Shown here in pieces: positions 34,507-46,570 of a DNA stretch of 64,000 nucleotides. The notes beneath the pieces are model-generated. The model was not told the DNA's origin and made no database searches. It saw only the letters and a program-made list of their open reading frames with translations. The stretch's first letter is position 1, and the number at the start of each line of letters is the position of its first letter. The position numbers and the translations under genes were made by a program. This DNA is from Zygaena filipendulae (lineage: Eukaryota > Arthropoda > Insecta > Lepidoptera > Zygaenidae): NCBI GenBank assembly GCA_907165275.2, contig OU015651.1, positions 15,584,501 through 15,648,500 on the forward strand, given 5' to 3'.

Positions 34507-35195
34507 TTTGTATCATTCAATGTAATAAACAAATTAAATTGGTGAAATATATCTAATAAATTAATAGAGGTTCCGAAACAGCTTTTAGGAGGGAAGCAAT
34601 ATTACATTCATTTTGTCTGTGTAAGTTGAGGGCAAACATGAAATGCCTCCCCGACGGAACCGAGCGCTGTGGAGTGTTCAGTCCCAGGTGCCTACTCTCG
34701 TAGTTTACGTGAAATGATTTGCTTCAGCTTTAAACACTCTTCATCGTGTGTTCTGGAAAGTACTCACGGCAACAAAACAAATCAGCCGAAATTCGATTTG
34801 TGCTAGCATTTGTAAGGAAATGTTAGTTCCTACATCTCTCTTCAATCATCAGATAAGCTCGATGGTACCATATTATCGCATTATCACCGAACTGACTATA
34901 CCAACAAATGGGTAACAAAAATGGTTGGCGAATTTTGAAACGATTTGAACTACGAACATTAAGTTAATTTATAGGCCTGTAAAAATATCATCATATTAGT
35001 CGTACCATACCGGCCCGCGGACCCCACTGCTGGACAAAACACGCGCGGTCTTCAGTTGGGAGCTTTGTTTTGAGCTATTTCGTTGTGGAAAAATCCCTAA
35101 TATCCCTAATCCCTAATAATATTATGAATGCGAAAGTAACTCTGTCTGTCTGTCTGTTACGCTTTCACGCCTTACCGGCTCAATCGATCATCAAC
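34507..35195. other. Intergenic DNA with a short repeat fragment
   Basis: Mostly unique AT-rich sequence. At about 35105-35180 a fragment of the reverse CGCGGTTTCACCCGCG family appears (AATATTATGAATGCGAAAGT, CTGTCTGTCTGTTACGC). Confidence 0.4.
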
Positions 35196-35650
35196 GATTT
35201 CTGAAAGCAAATAAACGATTTACCATAAAAAATACAAAAATCGCTATAGGCGTACCCATAATTTTTGAAGAGTTCCCTCGATTACTCCAAGATCCCATCA
35301 TCAGATCTTGACTTGGTGACAAAGGAAACTATTTGGGAGTATCCCCTTTCAAACGAAAAAAACAATTTTTGAAATCGCTTCAATCGGAACCCGTGAAATA
35401 CGTATTATTGTTGAGTAGTTCCGATGACCATCTGTTGTCTTCATCATCAGTTCCACTTCTTCAAATTTTGCTTTCCAAAAGCAAATGAACGATTTACTAT
35501 AAAAAATACCCAAATCGCTATAGGTGTGCCTATAAAAAAACATACATACAATCGAACATAGAACCTCCTCCTTTTTGGAAGTCGGTTAAAAGAAAAAAAA
35601 ACATACAATCGAACATAGAACCTCCTCCTTTTTGGAAGTCGGTTAAAAAC
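35196..35650 (+). repeat. Retroelement-like repeat ending GGAAGTCGGTTAAAA, with duplicated tail
   Basis: Shares CCATCTGTTGTCTTCATCAT, CAGTTCCACTTCTTC and AGATCCCATCATCAGAT with 29258-29920. The terminal AACCTCCTCCTTTTTGGAAG segment occurs twice in tandem (about 35563 and 35620), each followed by TCGGTTAAAA. Confidence 0.65.
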
Positions 35651-36039
35651 AAAATGTTCAATTAAAGTGGTGTATTATAAAACTAACTGTACGTTAAGTA
35701 GTCATTTTCCGTTATCTCCAAATATAATGCGAGCGACAATAACGCTAATCGCCGGGAATAATGGTAATGTCCGTCGCAGATAGGTACAGTCAGCGGCGGA
35801 AATATGTAAACACTTTTGACAGGCACAGAATCTTAAATTGCACCAGTAATAAGATTCAAAGATTAACCATTGTTGACACATTGTTGCTCCTGACTGTACG
35901 TGGTCGCGGCGAGCAATATAATGTGTCGATAGCTCGGTGCGGCGCGGCGCGGTGCCTCATGCGGCGCTATCTTATCGCGGCTTACCGAAGACATCGATCA
36001 GGCCCACACCAGCCGGGCCGGAGGGCTGATTCTGCGACC

Positions 36040-36245
36040 AACATACTAAACTGCCCCACTCTCAGCTCGACTAAGGTCAGCAATCATCATCACCATATCA
36101 GCCGAAAGTTGGACAAAGTCCTTCCCCAAGAATAGCTATTCGCCACAACGACAGGTCCTGCGCTTCCTGCATCCAGTGGCGTCCTGCGACCTTCACCGAG
36201 TCCTCGGTCTTCTTTACCCACGCCGCGTCTTCCGTTTCATGGTCG
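36040..36245 (-). repeat. 3' end of a non-LTR retrotransposon
   Basis: The minus strand reads VKVAGRHWMQEAQDLSLWR and then LGEGLCPTF before a stop. It is the same tail as at the left window edge but without an internal stop in this stretch. TGATG triplets follow. It is a truncated copy with only the C-terminal end kept. Confidence 0.65.
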
Positions 36246-36730
36246 CCAGTCTTTCCTGCTGCATCGGTCATATAGTAATCAGTATTAAATAATGCAGGAG
36301 GAGAATTAGTCCTCAGCTCGAAACCGGAATGACTCCACCCGCCATGATCGTTATAACAATTTCAGACGAAAAATATCAATCTCTTTTTCAGTACCCAACT
36401 CGTATGCATATCTACTTGTTCATCATAATTATAGTCAACTAGTTAGAAACTGTTGCTTGATTGTATTCAGGTCTAGTCCACATAGGCTCGATCATGCAAC
36501 ATTTTCCGGTTCGACCGACGCAATACGAGATCATCGGTTAGTCCTTTCATGTATCTATGTCATCGACCACACAGCCCATAGACGCCTAATAACAGGCGAA
36601 TGGCTCCTGACAACACATCTGACTTATAGTTCCGATATAAATGTCCGCGCGGAAATAATCAGTGTCGACCACTACTGTGACCTGTCAACACGATCGGAGT
36701 GCATAAAGGAAGTGCTAAAAAAAACTCAAA

Positions 36731-36810
36731 ATGCCTCAGTGTAGCATTAAATGGTGCGGTAAAAAAAGCAACACATCTAATATGGAGAAAATTGGGATAA
36801 CATTTCACTT
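36731..36810 (+). pseudogene. THAP-domain first exon of a P-like transposase (remnant)
   Basis: ATG opens MPQCSIKWCGKKSNTSNMEK, then IGITFH, and ends TT before a strong donor GTAAGTAAC. The Cys-X4-Cys opening after MP and the later FH match the start of the THAP zinc-binding DNA-binding domain, whose remaining Cys and His would lie in the next exon. That exon is not found before the right terminal repeat, so the domain cannot be completed here. The open frame and intact splice donor suggest recent descent from a coding element. Confidence 0.65.
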
Positions 36811-36984
36811 GTAAGTAACTATTATCTTTATTTGTTTATGAGAAACAAGGAAATCAACAAATTTTTTCGCAAGTACGGAGTTCACGGTTCACTGGTCGTG
36901 GTTTTAAAACAAAGTACTCAACCCATCGTGCCGTCTCATTCTTTCCCGTTGCGTAAATTAATCTATTTCTTTCCAACGTTTCGC

Positions 36985-37072
36985 GGCGCGTGTAACTAGC
37001 GCGTGTGGCCTTGAATTAGCCAATCACGGCGTGTAACTAGCGCGTGTGGCCTTGAATTAGCCAATCACGGCG
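36985..37072. repeat. 43-bp tandem duplication inside the P-like element
   Basis: The unit containing GCGTGTAACTAGCGCGTGTG and CCTTGAATTAGCCAATCACG occurs twice without visible difference. It lies about 65 bp from the right terminal repeat, a position where transposase-binding sites are often found in P elements. Confidence 0.85.
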
Positions 37073-37342
37073 TTGCAACCCCGCTTCATCTTACCTCAGC
37101 TAGTTGCCAGAATGCATTCAATACGCAAAATCAAACATTAGGCGTCTATGGGCTGTGTGGTCGATGATCTATGTAGTACCTATTCATAGAATATCAGTGC
37201 TGAAACTTCGAATAGACACATCCCAACGTCTGAAGTGCTGTGACTATAAAAGCTATTCAAAAAGTTTTAAATCGGCCACATTCCTCTTACATGAGAAAAT
37301 TTTACAAGTTAATAATTTATGTCAAATTATGAGAATATAACT

Positions 37343-37568
37343 TACTAGCTGTGCCCCGCGGTTTCACCCGCGGTAATTTCGGAGTTCCCGCGGGAATTTC
37401 GGGTTAAATAGTACCCTATCTCCTTCTCTGTATCCCTGACAACGTGAATGCCAAATTTTTTTCAAATCCGTTCAGCCGTTTTTGCGTGATTGAGTAACAA
37501 ACATCCAAACATCCAAACATCTAAACATCCAAACATCCACATTTTCACATTTATAATATTAGTAGGAT
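37343..37568 (+). repeat. CGCGGTTTCACCCGCG repeat, full copy
   Basis: From CTTACTAGCTGTGCCCCGCG to TTTATAATATTAGTAGGATG. It has an expanded run of AACATCCA units (five, against one or two elsewhere). Confidence 0.88.
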
Positions 37569-40120
37569 GATAACACTACTTTTCTAAGAATATCAATACC
37601 TATAAAAGAAACTTCGATGGCTTTTTTGGTTCTTTGGAAAATTCACTCTCACAAACTGGTTTTAATTACATCGGAGATAATGTGATGCGATAACAAACGA
37701 GAATTATGAGAAAAAGGGCTTTCTCTGATTTGCAAAGGTACCTGAAAGTAATGAACTGCTCAATATGCCTAAATATTGCCGATTCGAATTTCAAGAAACC
37801 TATAACATAATTATGTGTATGTCAAGCTGCAAAATCTTTCATATTATCTGTCGGTAACACTTTTATTATAATTATTCTAGATATTAATCTGAAAGGAAAT
37901 TAGATCAAAAAAGATACCAAAAACGCCCAGTCAGTGTTAGCGGCCAGCGGGCCGGCCGCGTCACCGCGCGCGCCCCCTCCCCCCGCCCGCTCCGCAAACA
38001 ATGACGCACCGCATCGCCTGCGCCTGCGCCTGCGCCGACGTATCGCTCAAAACCTTATATTCCTATTGTTGATTTAAGAATTATTCACCAATATTTCGAA
38101 ACGGTGGAAGTTGCACCAGCGGAAGACCAGCGTCGGGTCTCTAAAGGTTCCCGACTTATGCTGAGCTGGTTGCCATTTTTTTGTTCATACTACTGTTTGT
38201 TATTGCATATTTACTTATTTCCATTTTAACCATTGCCGTTGTCGTAACGAATAAAGATAATTTCAATTTCAAACACCATTCAGTGAGTCAATCTTTTTAA
38301 ATGTTCTAAGATAAGGATGCATCTGAATTTAAGGTGCGTGAGTTCCACAGGGAGCGGAATGAAAAGGTAAAACTTTGCACATAAGTTAACCAGTGACCTG
38401 GATCCAGATTCAGGATTACTATCGAAAACTATTATCCATTATCTTGGTAGGGCTTGTCTAAACTAAAATAACACGCCCCACTACTCAAGAAGCAGTTTTA
38501 GATGCGCGATATCATATTGTATTGATAATATCTCGTTAATAGTGTGAGTGCGGCGACACTATGCGGCAACTGAGAGCGAATGGCAAGACCAGATTTATAT
38601 GTGTCGTATCGATGTTTTAACGGTCGTACGTGTACGTATTCCCGATGGACGGGCGCATCATTTTAGCTTAGATAAGCTCTACATCACATAATCTCCGGCG
38701 AATTTGCGCATCTGCCTTGATACAGTGTCCCTTACCTACAACAGCGTGGTAAGTACTCTTTTCGGGAGTGGAATTCTCCAGCTCATCTTCTGGTGTTTGC
38801 TGGGACCCCGGCGGCCGCCTCCACCCTGCCTCCGCCCCGCCTCCACCCCGCCCCCGCCCCGGGCCCGTCCACCATCGCCGCACAAACACCTCGCTTATCA
38901 GCTGCGCACTTGACGCCTCCGCGATAAACATTTCAGAATCCACTCGATATCTAATACATGACAATATACCTAACACATATTATTGAACGCACCTAGTAAG
39001 TACCTACCTCGCGAGGCACACTCATTTTAACCGTCCATGTACTCGTAGGCATGATCGAGTACCTATCGTACCTACCTGTGCTCTGATTCACCCACGATTC
39101 CAAGGAGAGCGTTTCGTTTACGTCAACACTAGGTAGGTAAGTACTAAAATTAACCGAAATCAAAATGAGTAAAACTATCATATTTGTTCAATTTTGAAAA
39201 CCGCCATAATGTCCCTTTTATTTACGACGATCTGTTTCCTTTGCATTACCGTTGCAGTTGCATATGATACCTACAATTGCATATTAATTAGTTCTGCTTT
39301 GTGACCAAGGGAGAACCAATGCTTCAACGCCTGAACAGTACCACGTAGTGCCACCTGGTCCCAAACTAACAGTAGGCAGAGTTTGTAGGACGCTACTGAT
39401 ACAATACTTAACTTCACAAGCTAAGCGTCCAGAATGAGTGTAATTAAATTATATCACAAATTTCCAAGTAAGGAATGAACCTGTGACACCTGCCGCAGCA
39501 GGCAGGTCCGCTGAGCACCAAACCAACGGTGCCGATAGGTAAGTTCTATATTTACTTACGAATACAGGTCAAATGTGTATCACCACAGTTGATTTAATTA
39601 ATACATTTTTAATCAGGGCATCGACGACTAAAATTCGTGAAGGCATTGAGCCAATTCCTTATCAGTAGGTACCTACATGTATCCTCATATCGATTCTATT
39701 TATTACCTAAAATATTATTTCAGTCACCTTTTACTAGATTTAGTGTCCGCCAATTTACATAACACCGTAGGATCACATGACGCGGCTGAGGAGCTGTTAT
39801 CGCGAGCGTCTCAGGCGTGACAGGCGAGCTGTCGGCGCTGACAGGACAGGTGAAGCTGTCGATATCTGCAGATAAGGAGGCGAGGTCCCGTCACACGCAG
39901 AGAGTAGATACATGCCGCGGAAAACATCTCGCGATAAAGATATTTATATGACAATTGTCATAAACATATATTTCTAACTCCCGAGAATATTGGAGTAGGT
40001 ATGTAAAGCTGCAAGGCGCAAAAATATCTTTAAAAAAATCGCAAGCTCAGCCTCGATGTCGAGAAAGCTTGAAGTACCTACCACTGGTTATGCCCTCAGC
40101 GTCATTAATAAAGTGTGAAA
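37569..40120. other. Intergenic DNA with GC-rich patches
   Basis: GC-rich patches lie at about 37935-38040 (GCCTGCGCCTGCGCCTGCGC) and 38805-38905. A GATA/E-box composite, TTATCAGCTG, lies at 38895-38904, and a block at 39780-39955 has AGATAA at 39870-39875 and several imperfect GATA sites. A copy of the GTGCCACCTGGTCCCAAACT repeat lies at about 39290-39430. No gene is supported. Confidence 0.4.
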
Positions 40121-40124
40121 GAGT

Positions 40125-40290
40125 AACTGTTCCGTGCCCCACGGTTTCACCCGTGTGCGTTTCGGAAATCCTGCCAGGACTCTGATAAAAGTAGCAAAAT
40201 TTATTCCTTAACATCAGCAATCTGCTAGTGGAAGTCCAGTCAAAATCGGTCCAACTTTTTTGAAGATTAGATAACTAAATTTGAAGTGTT
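40125..40290 (+). repeat. Diverged CGCGGTTTCACCCGCG repeat
   Basis: GTGCCCCACGGTTTCACCCG starts a truncated copy that keeps the GGAACTCC-like centre as CCAGGACTC and the AAATCGGTCCAAC segment. Confidence 0.6.
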
Positions 40291-40299
40291 ATTTATGTA

Positions 40300-41612
40300 C
40301 CTACCGCATCTATTTTCACATTCAGTAAGAAACTGTTACATTGACATTACAAAGAGACACTTTATATGTGTAGATAGATACATAGAAAATGCATGTATTC
40401 ACATGTTATATTACACATAACATAATATTGATACTACGCTAGTTTAAATCAGCGACCACACCAGTTCCTTGTCATTCGTATAGAAATTAGTTGCGCTTCC
40501 GGAATGCAATGCAGGTATACAACAAATTATTATCATCGTGCCGCAGAATGCGAATTAACTCGCTTACCTACTGTTTGCAAAAAACGTAGAGTTGATAATA
40601 CTTACAATAACTCGTCCTGAAATTCCTGGAAATTGATTTATTCCACCCAGATTTAGCGATAATTCTACTAGTAGAACTACATTGGAAGAACATTTCCAAT
40701 TTGTTCTATTGCAACGAGGCGTAGAACAGCCCTGGGGCACTCAGATAACGCCTTAACGCGTTAAGTCTGTAAAGAGAACACACCGAATGTAAGACAATAT
40801 TCGATCCTTAGAGCCATTTGCATCAAAATCCCGGGTTAGGAGATCTTTAACCTCGATTACTTGTTACCTGAGTGTGATAGACGCACGTGGCAGACATGAG
40901 ATATGTTTGTATAAACAAATCTCCTGCGCGGGTCGTGTCTGCGGTCGTGTATGGTTGTGAATACAAACCTATATTACAGTTCGATGAATCATTACAATTC
41001 AGGAAGTACACATACAATATTATAACATTCAGATTTGTACATCATACACCACGCTTTAATTGGTTGGTATAGATCTGATGCCTTGGACGAGGGGAAATAT
41101 TTATATTTCCCCGTGAAATACATAGATATAGACCGCAGTTCAGTGTAGGTATATCTGTTTTTCTTTCTAATATTTGTACTTATAGGTATTTAAAAAATTT
41201 AATAAGTTAAATTTGGCCTTTTTTTAAAATTGCCTAATCAAGAGACACTGCAGTAGGTTCTCATTCATAGACTCGTGGCTCGCACCTCAGCCAGCCCCGC
41301 CCATGCCCACCCTTTTTCTTGATTACATTGTTACAAGTACTCGTAGTACTTGTAACAAATTCTTCCTTTCACTGTCCTAATGATCACAAAATTTCGTTCC
41401 AAACAAAGGTTGAGTAATACCTACCGCTCGAATCTTTTCTAGCCGAGTATTTTTTTCCTGAACATACCTAATTCAAATAGGTGCACGAGCCGTGCGTTTC
41501 ACAATAATTGTAACAGTTCTGAAACTGAAGTGGGGCACGCAGCGCACGTGACGTAACGAGCTCCTCGGTACACATTAGACGAGGACGGCAGGGCGACGGG
41601 GGCCAACGGCCC
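40300..41612. other. Intergenic DNA
   Basis: No gene seen. A perfect short palindrome, TTGTTACAAGTACTCGTAGT followed by ACTTGTAACAA, lies at about 41329-41360. Confidence 0.35.
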
Positions 41613-41613
41613 T

Positions 41614-41811
41614 GCCTCCTTAACCAAGTTGACGATAGAAGTTAGTATAATCGATAACGCTATAGAAAACTAAAGAACGTGTCGTCATGTCACTCGGTCG
41701 GTCGGTCCGTCACAAAAAATCAAAATTAGTGACCGCGTGACGTGATGATACGTTTCTTATTTTTCTATGGCATTAACAATCATAGATTGTCAACTTGGCT
41801 ACGGGGGCTGC
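41614..41811. mobile_element. GCCCCCTTAGCCAAGTTGAC-ended MITE, copy 1
   Basis: The ends CCTCCTTAACCAAGTTGAC and GTCAACTTGGCTACGGGGGC are inverted repeats. Internal blocks include TATAGAAAACTAAAGAACGT and CGTCATGTCACTCGGTCG. Related copies or halves lie at 49249, 61930, 62352 and 62785. Confidence 0.7.
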
Positions 41812-43069
41812 CAGTTCACAAATGAACGAACGAGAACACTCCGTGCACCGCGCCGGCCGCCGCGTCGTAGTGTTGCGCTGAGTGGCCGTCCAACGCCCAG
41901 CCGCCCCGGGGCAGGGCTCAGCGAGCACACCGCTCTGTTTGTGTTACATCACGTACGCACTATGCAACGGTAGCTGAGTAAACTCCGGTCCATCCGTGGA
42001 CAAGCTGCGGAGTGCGACCAGACATATCTAGTGTCTGCATCTCCACCCGCTCTCATGATCCTTCCACTGTCCACACCCTTTTCTACACATCATGTATCGT
42101 CTTGGCTTACTTTGTTAATATTATAAACACATGAGTAATATTATGTCTCTTTCCTTAATAATTCATGTCAAATCGACTTGCGTTTTGAGGAACCAATATT
42201 AATAGAATCATGAACTTACACAATATTACTTATATTATTGTTTAATACTGGTGAGTACTTTTTTGATTCCACTTATTAGATTCAACATTCCTTACCCAAG
42301 TTGTAGGGCACTACCTTATACCTACCTACTCTTGTTTCAATATCGTGCCTGTAGCGGGGAGGGGCAGGCAAAGATTAGAGATATTATGGTGAGGTTCCGG
42401 CAAATACCGTCGCATCGGCATCGCCACTTGTCATAAGACAAAGAGATGTGACGCAATTTGAACGTCTCCTGTGACGAGCAAGTTTCTCATATCTTCCAAA
42501 AACGGTATGTTATGTTCTGGAAGCCTCACTTGGAAGCCAGGTCTCAAAAAAGACCTTAAAGATAGGTATAGAAGCGTTATAATATTGATTTGAGACAAAA
42601 ACACCTATTTCATGGGCAATAGTCGTATAACTCTCCCACATTCCTTTCACTCTCTTGCATTCTTCATTTCTGCGTAGTTAAATTTATTTTTACGGCACCT
42701 ACTCTTTTTAAAAGGCGAAATTTACGTCTTACTAGATTAATCTACTTTATAATTAATTATCTAAGTGACTGCTACATGTTTTGTGTCTGAATTAATAAAT
42801 AAAATAAAATAATAAATTGAAGAAAAACCCGATCGTTGAGAGCTCTCTCAGGAATCGTTGAATATTAGAAGGTAATTAAAACCCAACGAACATATAATAA
42901 TATAGTAACGGTGACTAGAGCGCAAGCTTGATCTGTGCGTGCTCAGTGCTGGCACCGCGCTGATACCCAGCCAGGACTGTGGGCACGGACTTCCCGACCA
43001 CACTTTACCGACGACAGTGTCCTAGCACGGGGGGAGAGGGGGGGGAGACCGGAGAGCAACGACCCGCAG
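41812..43069. other. Intergenic DNA
   Basis: A GC-rich patch at about 41845-41930, then AT-rich sequence. Nothing supports a gene. Confidence 0.35.
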
Positions 43070-44340
43070 ATAGGGCGGCGATAGGGCTCAGATACTGTTA
43101 GATAATGTTATGCAAGCCGTTATCTCGTTTATCTTAACTAGGTGCTAATGTGAGACCGGCTATCTTAAACTTTTGATTTGCGTACGATATCTAATAGATA
43201 CAGTATCTAGGAGAACAGCTGTTGTGTGCGAGTTGTGACCGCCGATGTAAACAAAACAAGAAGTTTTCTGCAGTGCAATGAACAAGTTTTTCCTCAGTAA
43301 TTCTTTATGGTTTCAAAGAGACCTTACATTGAATCCAGAACGTCAGTGATCGATCGATTCCACCGAATACCTATAGAGCACAAAATAACCGACCAACATG
43401 TAGCTAGGTGTACGTATAGAGGCAGAATGACATCAATTTTATATAACGTAGTGTGCGCGCCCAGCGACGCCGGTGCCCGCTGTTTGCTCAGGCGCGAGCG
43501 TGACAGAGCTGCCTTGTGCAACCGGGGCGAGCGGCGCGGGGGGCGGGGGGCGGGGGGATGAGGAGCGGGGTGCGTTCGCGAGTAGAGTGATAACGAGGAC
43601 AAACTCCAACGACGAGCGCTGTGCAAATATTAGTTGGGAACACATCCTCGCCCGCGCCCCGCGCCCGGGACGCGCCGGGAGGGCCGCGCCGCGCCGACGG
43701 CCATGACGTCATATCAACGGGAGCAAGCTATCGCGATACCATCCCCGATAGGCAGTAATTATCAGATAGAAGGCCCACAGATTTGATTAGGAGAGCGCGT
43801 ATCTGCGCGGCGGGCCAGTGCCGCGGCAGGGCGAGATAAACTATCAGGAGAGCAGTTAACGTATCTCTCCCGGGGCTTTAAAACGAGCGCAGCCCGCGCC
43901 GCGCCGCAGTGCAGCCCTCGCCGCCGGGAGCCGGGCCCAGGGCAGGCAGCGCGGCGGGCAGCGGGGTGCGGCGGGACGGGGGGCGACAGTAATCCCGCAC
44001 ACGCATCGACGGATTATTGATGGGCGCCGCTCGGCCTCGTTGTGATCTTATCAGTTGTTTTTTTCGTCGAATATTTTCCGTGGAAAGCTAATAAAGCCGT
44101 GCGGGGCGCGGGCGGGCGGCGCGGCGTGCACGTGACGCGCGATGGCCGCTGATAAGCCGCCATATTGTTTCAGTGCATCCCCCCCCCCGGCGCCGCCGCC
44201 CCGCGCCCCCCGCCGCCCCGCACCGCCGCGGTCACGTACGCGTCGGCGTCGAACAAGGTACCTGTTGAACATCCCGCTACAATCGACGCCACAAACCAAG
44301 TCACCACACTCTCTCCGCCACCCGCCACCCGCCACCACAC
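43070..44340. promoter_or_regulatory. CpG-dense block with a dense WGATAR cluster
   Basis: At least ten canonical WGATAR sites were read by eye: 43100, 43120, 43129, 43160, 43759, 43764, 43834, 43841, 44048 and 44150, on both strands. A CpG-rich core at 43430-44330 includes a TTTAAAA motif at about 43877. The block lies between the two GATA genes, 11 kb upstream of gene 1's 5' exon and 6.5 kb downstream of gene 2's stop. It is a good candidate for a shared or autoregulatory enhancer, or the promoter of an unmapped transcript. Confidence 0.4.
44174..44255 (+). other. Possible exon in the 44-kb CpG block (strand uncertain)
   Basis: On the plus strand the stretch runs from an acceptor-like TTGTTTCAG to a donor-like AACAAG|GTACCT. 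It stays open as CIPPPGAAAPRPPPP and then AAVTYASASNK. On the minus strand the same place has an acceptor-like ATGTTCAACAG and reads TLFDADAYVTAAVRGGG before a TGA. Either could be real or neither. The composition alone would produce such frames. Confidence 0.15.
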
Positions 44341-44455
44341 TCGACCGACGGAACTGTCGCGGTCGCCGTGCAACATATTACTGTCATCAACTCTATACTT
44401 CATTGCTGTAGTCAGTTTATTACTGAAGTTTATTACCTATACAATATACATTTAG

Positions 44456-45930
44456 TATCAAAAGGAGGAATGTATGAATTTTCTACCTCTGTCTGACTTT
44501 TCCTCGCAGCTATAACCGTGTGAGGGAATCTTCTCAGGAACTAAGGATCATACATAAATATAAACTTCCCAAAGTTGTGTAAATGGTAATGAAAATCGCA
44601 TCCAAATCCCCTTTACCTACGTACCTACCTATATCTGTGCCTATACGTAGTTAAAAAGAACTAAACAAATACACAAACAAATATTAATATTTTTGGTACT
44701 CGGTACCTACACTATATATCTATTAAAACCATAATATCTCGGTCGATACATGTGACTCTCGCCTCCAACTCTCGGGGGCTGGGGAGTGGGGACGCACCAC
44801 AGAGAGGTTTAGTAGGAAAACAATACGGCTATGATTCCATGACACTACTGTCCCGTAAAGCCTCAATATTCATACAGACATAGGTAGTTACCGTAAGCTT
44901 AGTATATTTTACTTGAGGGGAGAGATTTTACTAGGTACCTACTACTTGTTTTCTATTAGTTTCCTAATCGTTTCAAATCTTTAGTAAGTTATGAAATAGT
45001 AGGTACGTTAATAGCTTATGTTATATGCCAATGTTATTCATACACGATGAAACCATCACAAACATGAAGGCTATTAATATAAGGTTTCTAAACGTATTAT
45101 CGCCTTAGGAACTTTGTCAGCCAGGTCTCAGTTTTCTAGCCACGTCCTGAAAATGGATCGCCTAAATGTTCCATTCATCCGTGGACTAAGCAACCTCATC
45201 ACAGCACGCCCCGCACGTAAGCCGACGGAACAGAAGTCATGCTCATTTAGTATAAGTAACGTGTAAACTGCAATAACATTACTCGAGTAGAGTTGTTTTT
45301 TTGTAGGTATGCTTTATTTTACATCAAAATAAAACTATGCTAATTTATGAGCCAATTTATGTGCGAAGGCGGACCTGTCCCGTGAGGGGATTTCTTCCAG
45401 TCAACCTTTGAATGATCTAAACTCTAGAGGATCTGTAGTAAATATTGGCGGGAGAGGAGATAGAGAAGAGAAAGGAAGTCATGATGAAATACATAATTAT
45501 AAATGAATGAGTCCGTGAACATACATATTTTTTGTCCAGTAAATTAACAAAGGTTAATGTTTGTTTGTCCAAGCAGTAACCTTTCTCAACGCACATACCT
45601 ACATGACCCTGCTCAGACCTAAATGATATAGCAAAGAACGTACCATATATAGTAACATCAATAAGTAGTATACGTATGAACCTAGTAGTTGTATCGTGGA
45701 AACCAAGCTAATGATGCCAAATTGCACTGTAAAGGTAGCCCTGGGGCCCGGGCCGAGTGTACATGTTTGCATTTAGGTGTTATTATAAATAGTCACTTTT
45801 TATAAATAATATAAAAAAAACAATAAGACAATAAAAAAAATAGTTACTTAAATAAATTTAAAAAACCCTTCAAGTGCGAAGTGGACTCACGCACGAAGGA
45901 TTCAGTACCATACCATTATCTATAATAACG
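44456..45930. other. Intergenic DNA
   Basis: AT-rich, without supportable genes or named repeats. Confidence 0.35.
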
Positions 45931-45936
45931 GCAGAA

Positions 45937-46235
45937 AACCATGTCTGTTGTGTGGGAGCCCCCGTTAAATATTTGTTTTATTTTAATTTAATGATTTATC
46001 TTTAAAGTGAATATATAACTAAATATTCTCTGAATATTTCAAGCGTCTACCTGTTTTCGTTATCAATATTGAGCAAAAAAATCACGTTTGTTGTATGGGA
46101 GCCCCCTTAAATAGGTACTTATTTAATTCTGTTTATTAGTATTTTTTGTTATAACGGCAACGGAAAAACATCATCTGTGAAAAATTTAACTGTCTACGAC
46201 AGACGAACAGACGGTTCTGAGATACTATTACACTA
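45937..46235 (+). repeat. Dispersed repeat with TTGTATGGGAGCCCCC motif
   Basis: TTGTGTGGGAGCCCCCGTTA at about 45950 and TTGTATGGGAGCCCCCTTAA at about 46090 are two copies of the same segment. They are followed by TATAACGGCAACGGAAAAAC and AACTGTCTACGACAGACGAA. This is the layout of a common lepidopteran repeat, class unknown. Confidence 0.5.
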
Positions 46236-46424
46236 AGTTATAATAAAATTTTCCATCATTTTGTGACGGTCAAATTTTTTTATGACAACATGTTAAGGGG
46301 TGTAGGTATTATAAGAGACCCTAAGCTGTGGTGTTTTATTGCCTCTAACTCTCTACTAATATCTACACTCCTGAAGAAACACATCGAGCTACTCGACAAT
46401 AAGCCTGTTTATTGTTCTACAAAC

Positions 46425-46570
46425 TGTTCCGCGGTTTCACCCGCGTTTATCTCTTAATTCCCGCGGGAATTCTAGAACCAAAAGGGTCTTTTTCTATACC
46501 TACACATAAAGATGTGTAAAATTTAAAATTGGTTAAGGCGTGAAAGCATATTTGAACAAACAAACGAATA
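46425..46570 (+). repeat. Diverged CGCGGTTTCACCCGCG repeat
   Basis: CTGTTCCGCGGTTTCACCCG followed by AATTCCCGCGGGAATTC marks the copy. Its 3' part is decayed. Confidence 0.65.

Larger units (their letters stand above)
36561..37166 (+). mobile_element. P-element-like non-autonomous transposon with a THAP exon
   Basis: The 606-bp unit has perfect 30-bp terminal inverted repeats starting CATCGACCACACAGCCCATA. It is flanked by identical 8-bp direct repeats ATCTATGT (36553-36560 and 37167-37174). CA...TG ends, ends of about 30 bp and an 8-bp target duplication are the signature of the P superfamily. Inside is a first exon with a THAP-domain start (36731-36810), as in P transposases, but the rest of the transposase is absent. 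It appears to be an internal-deletion derivative. A 43-bp tandem duplication lies near its right end. Confidence 0.8.
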
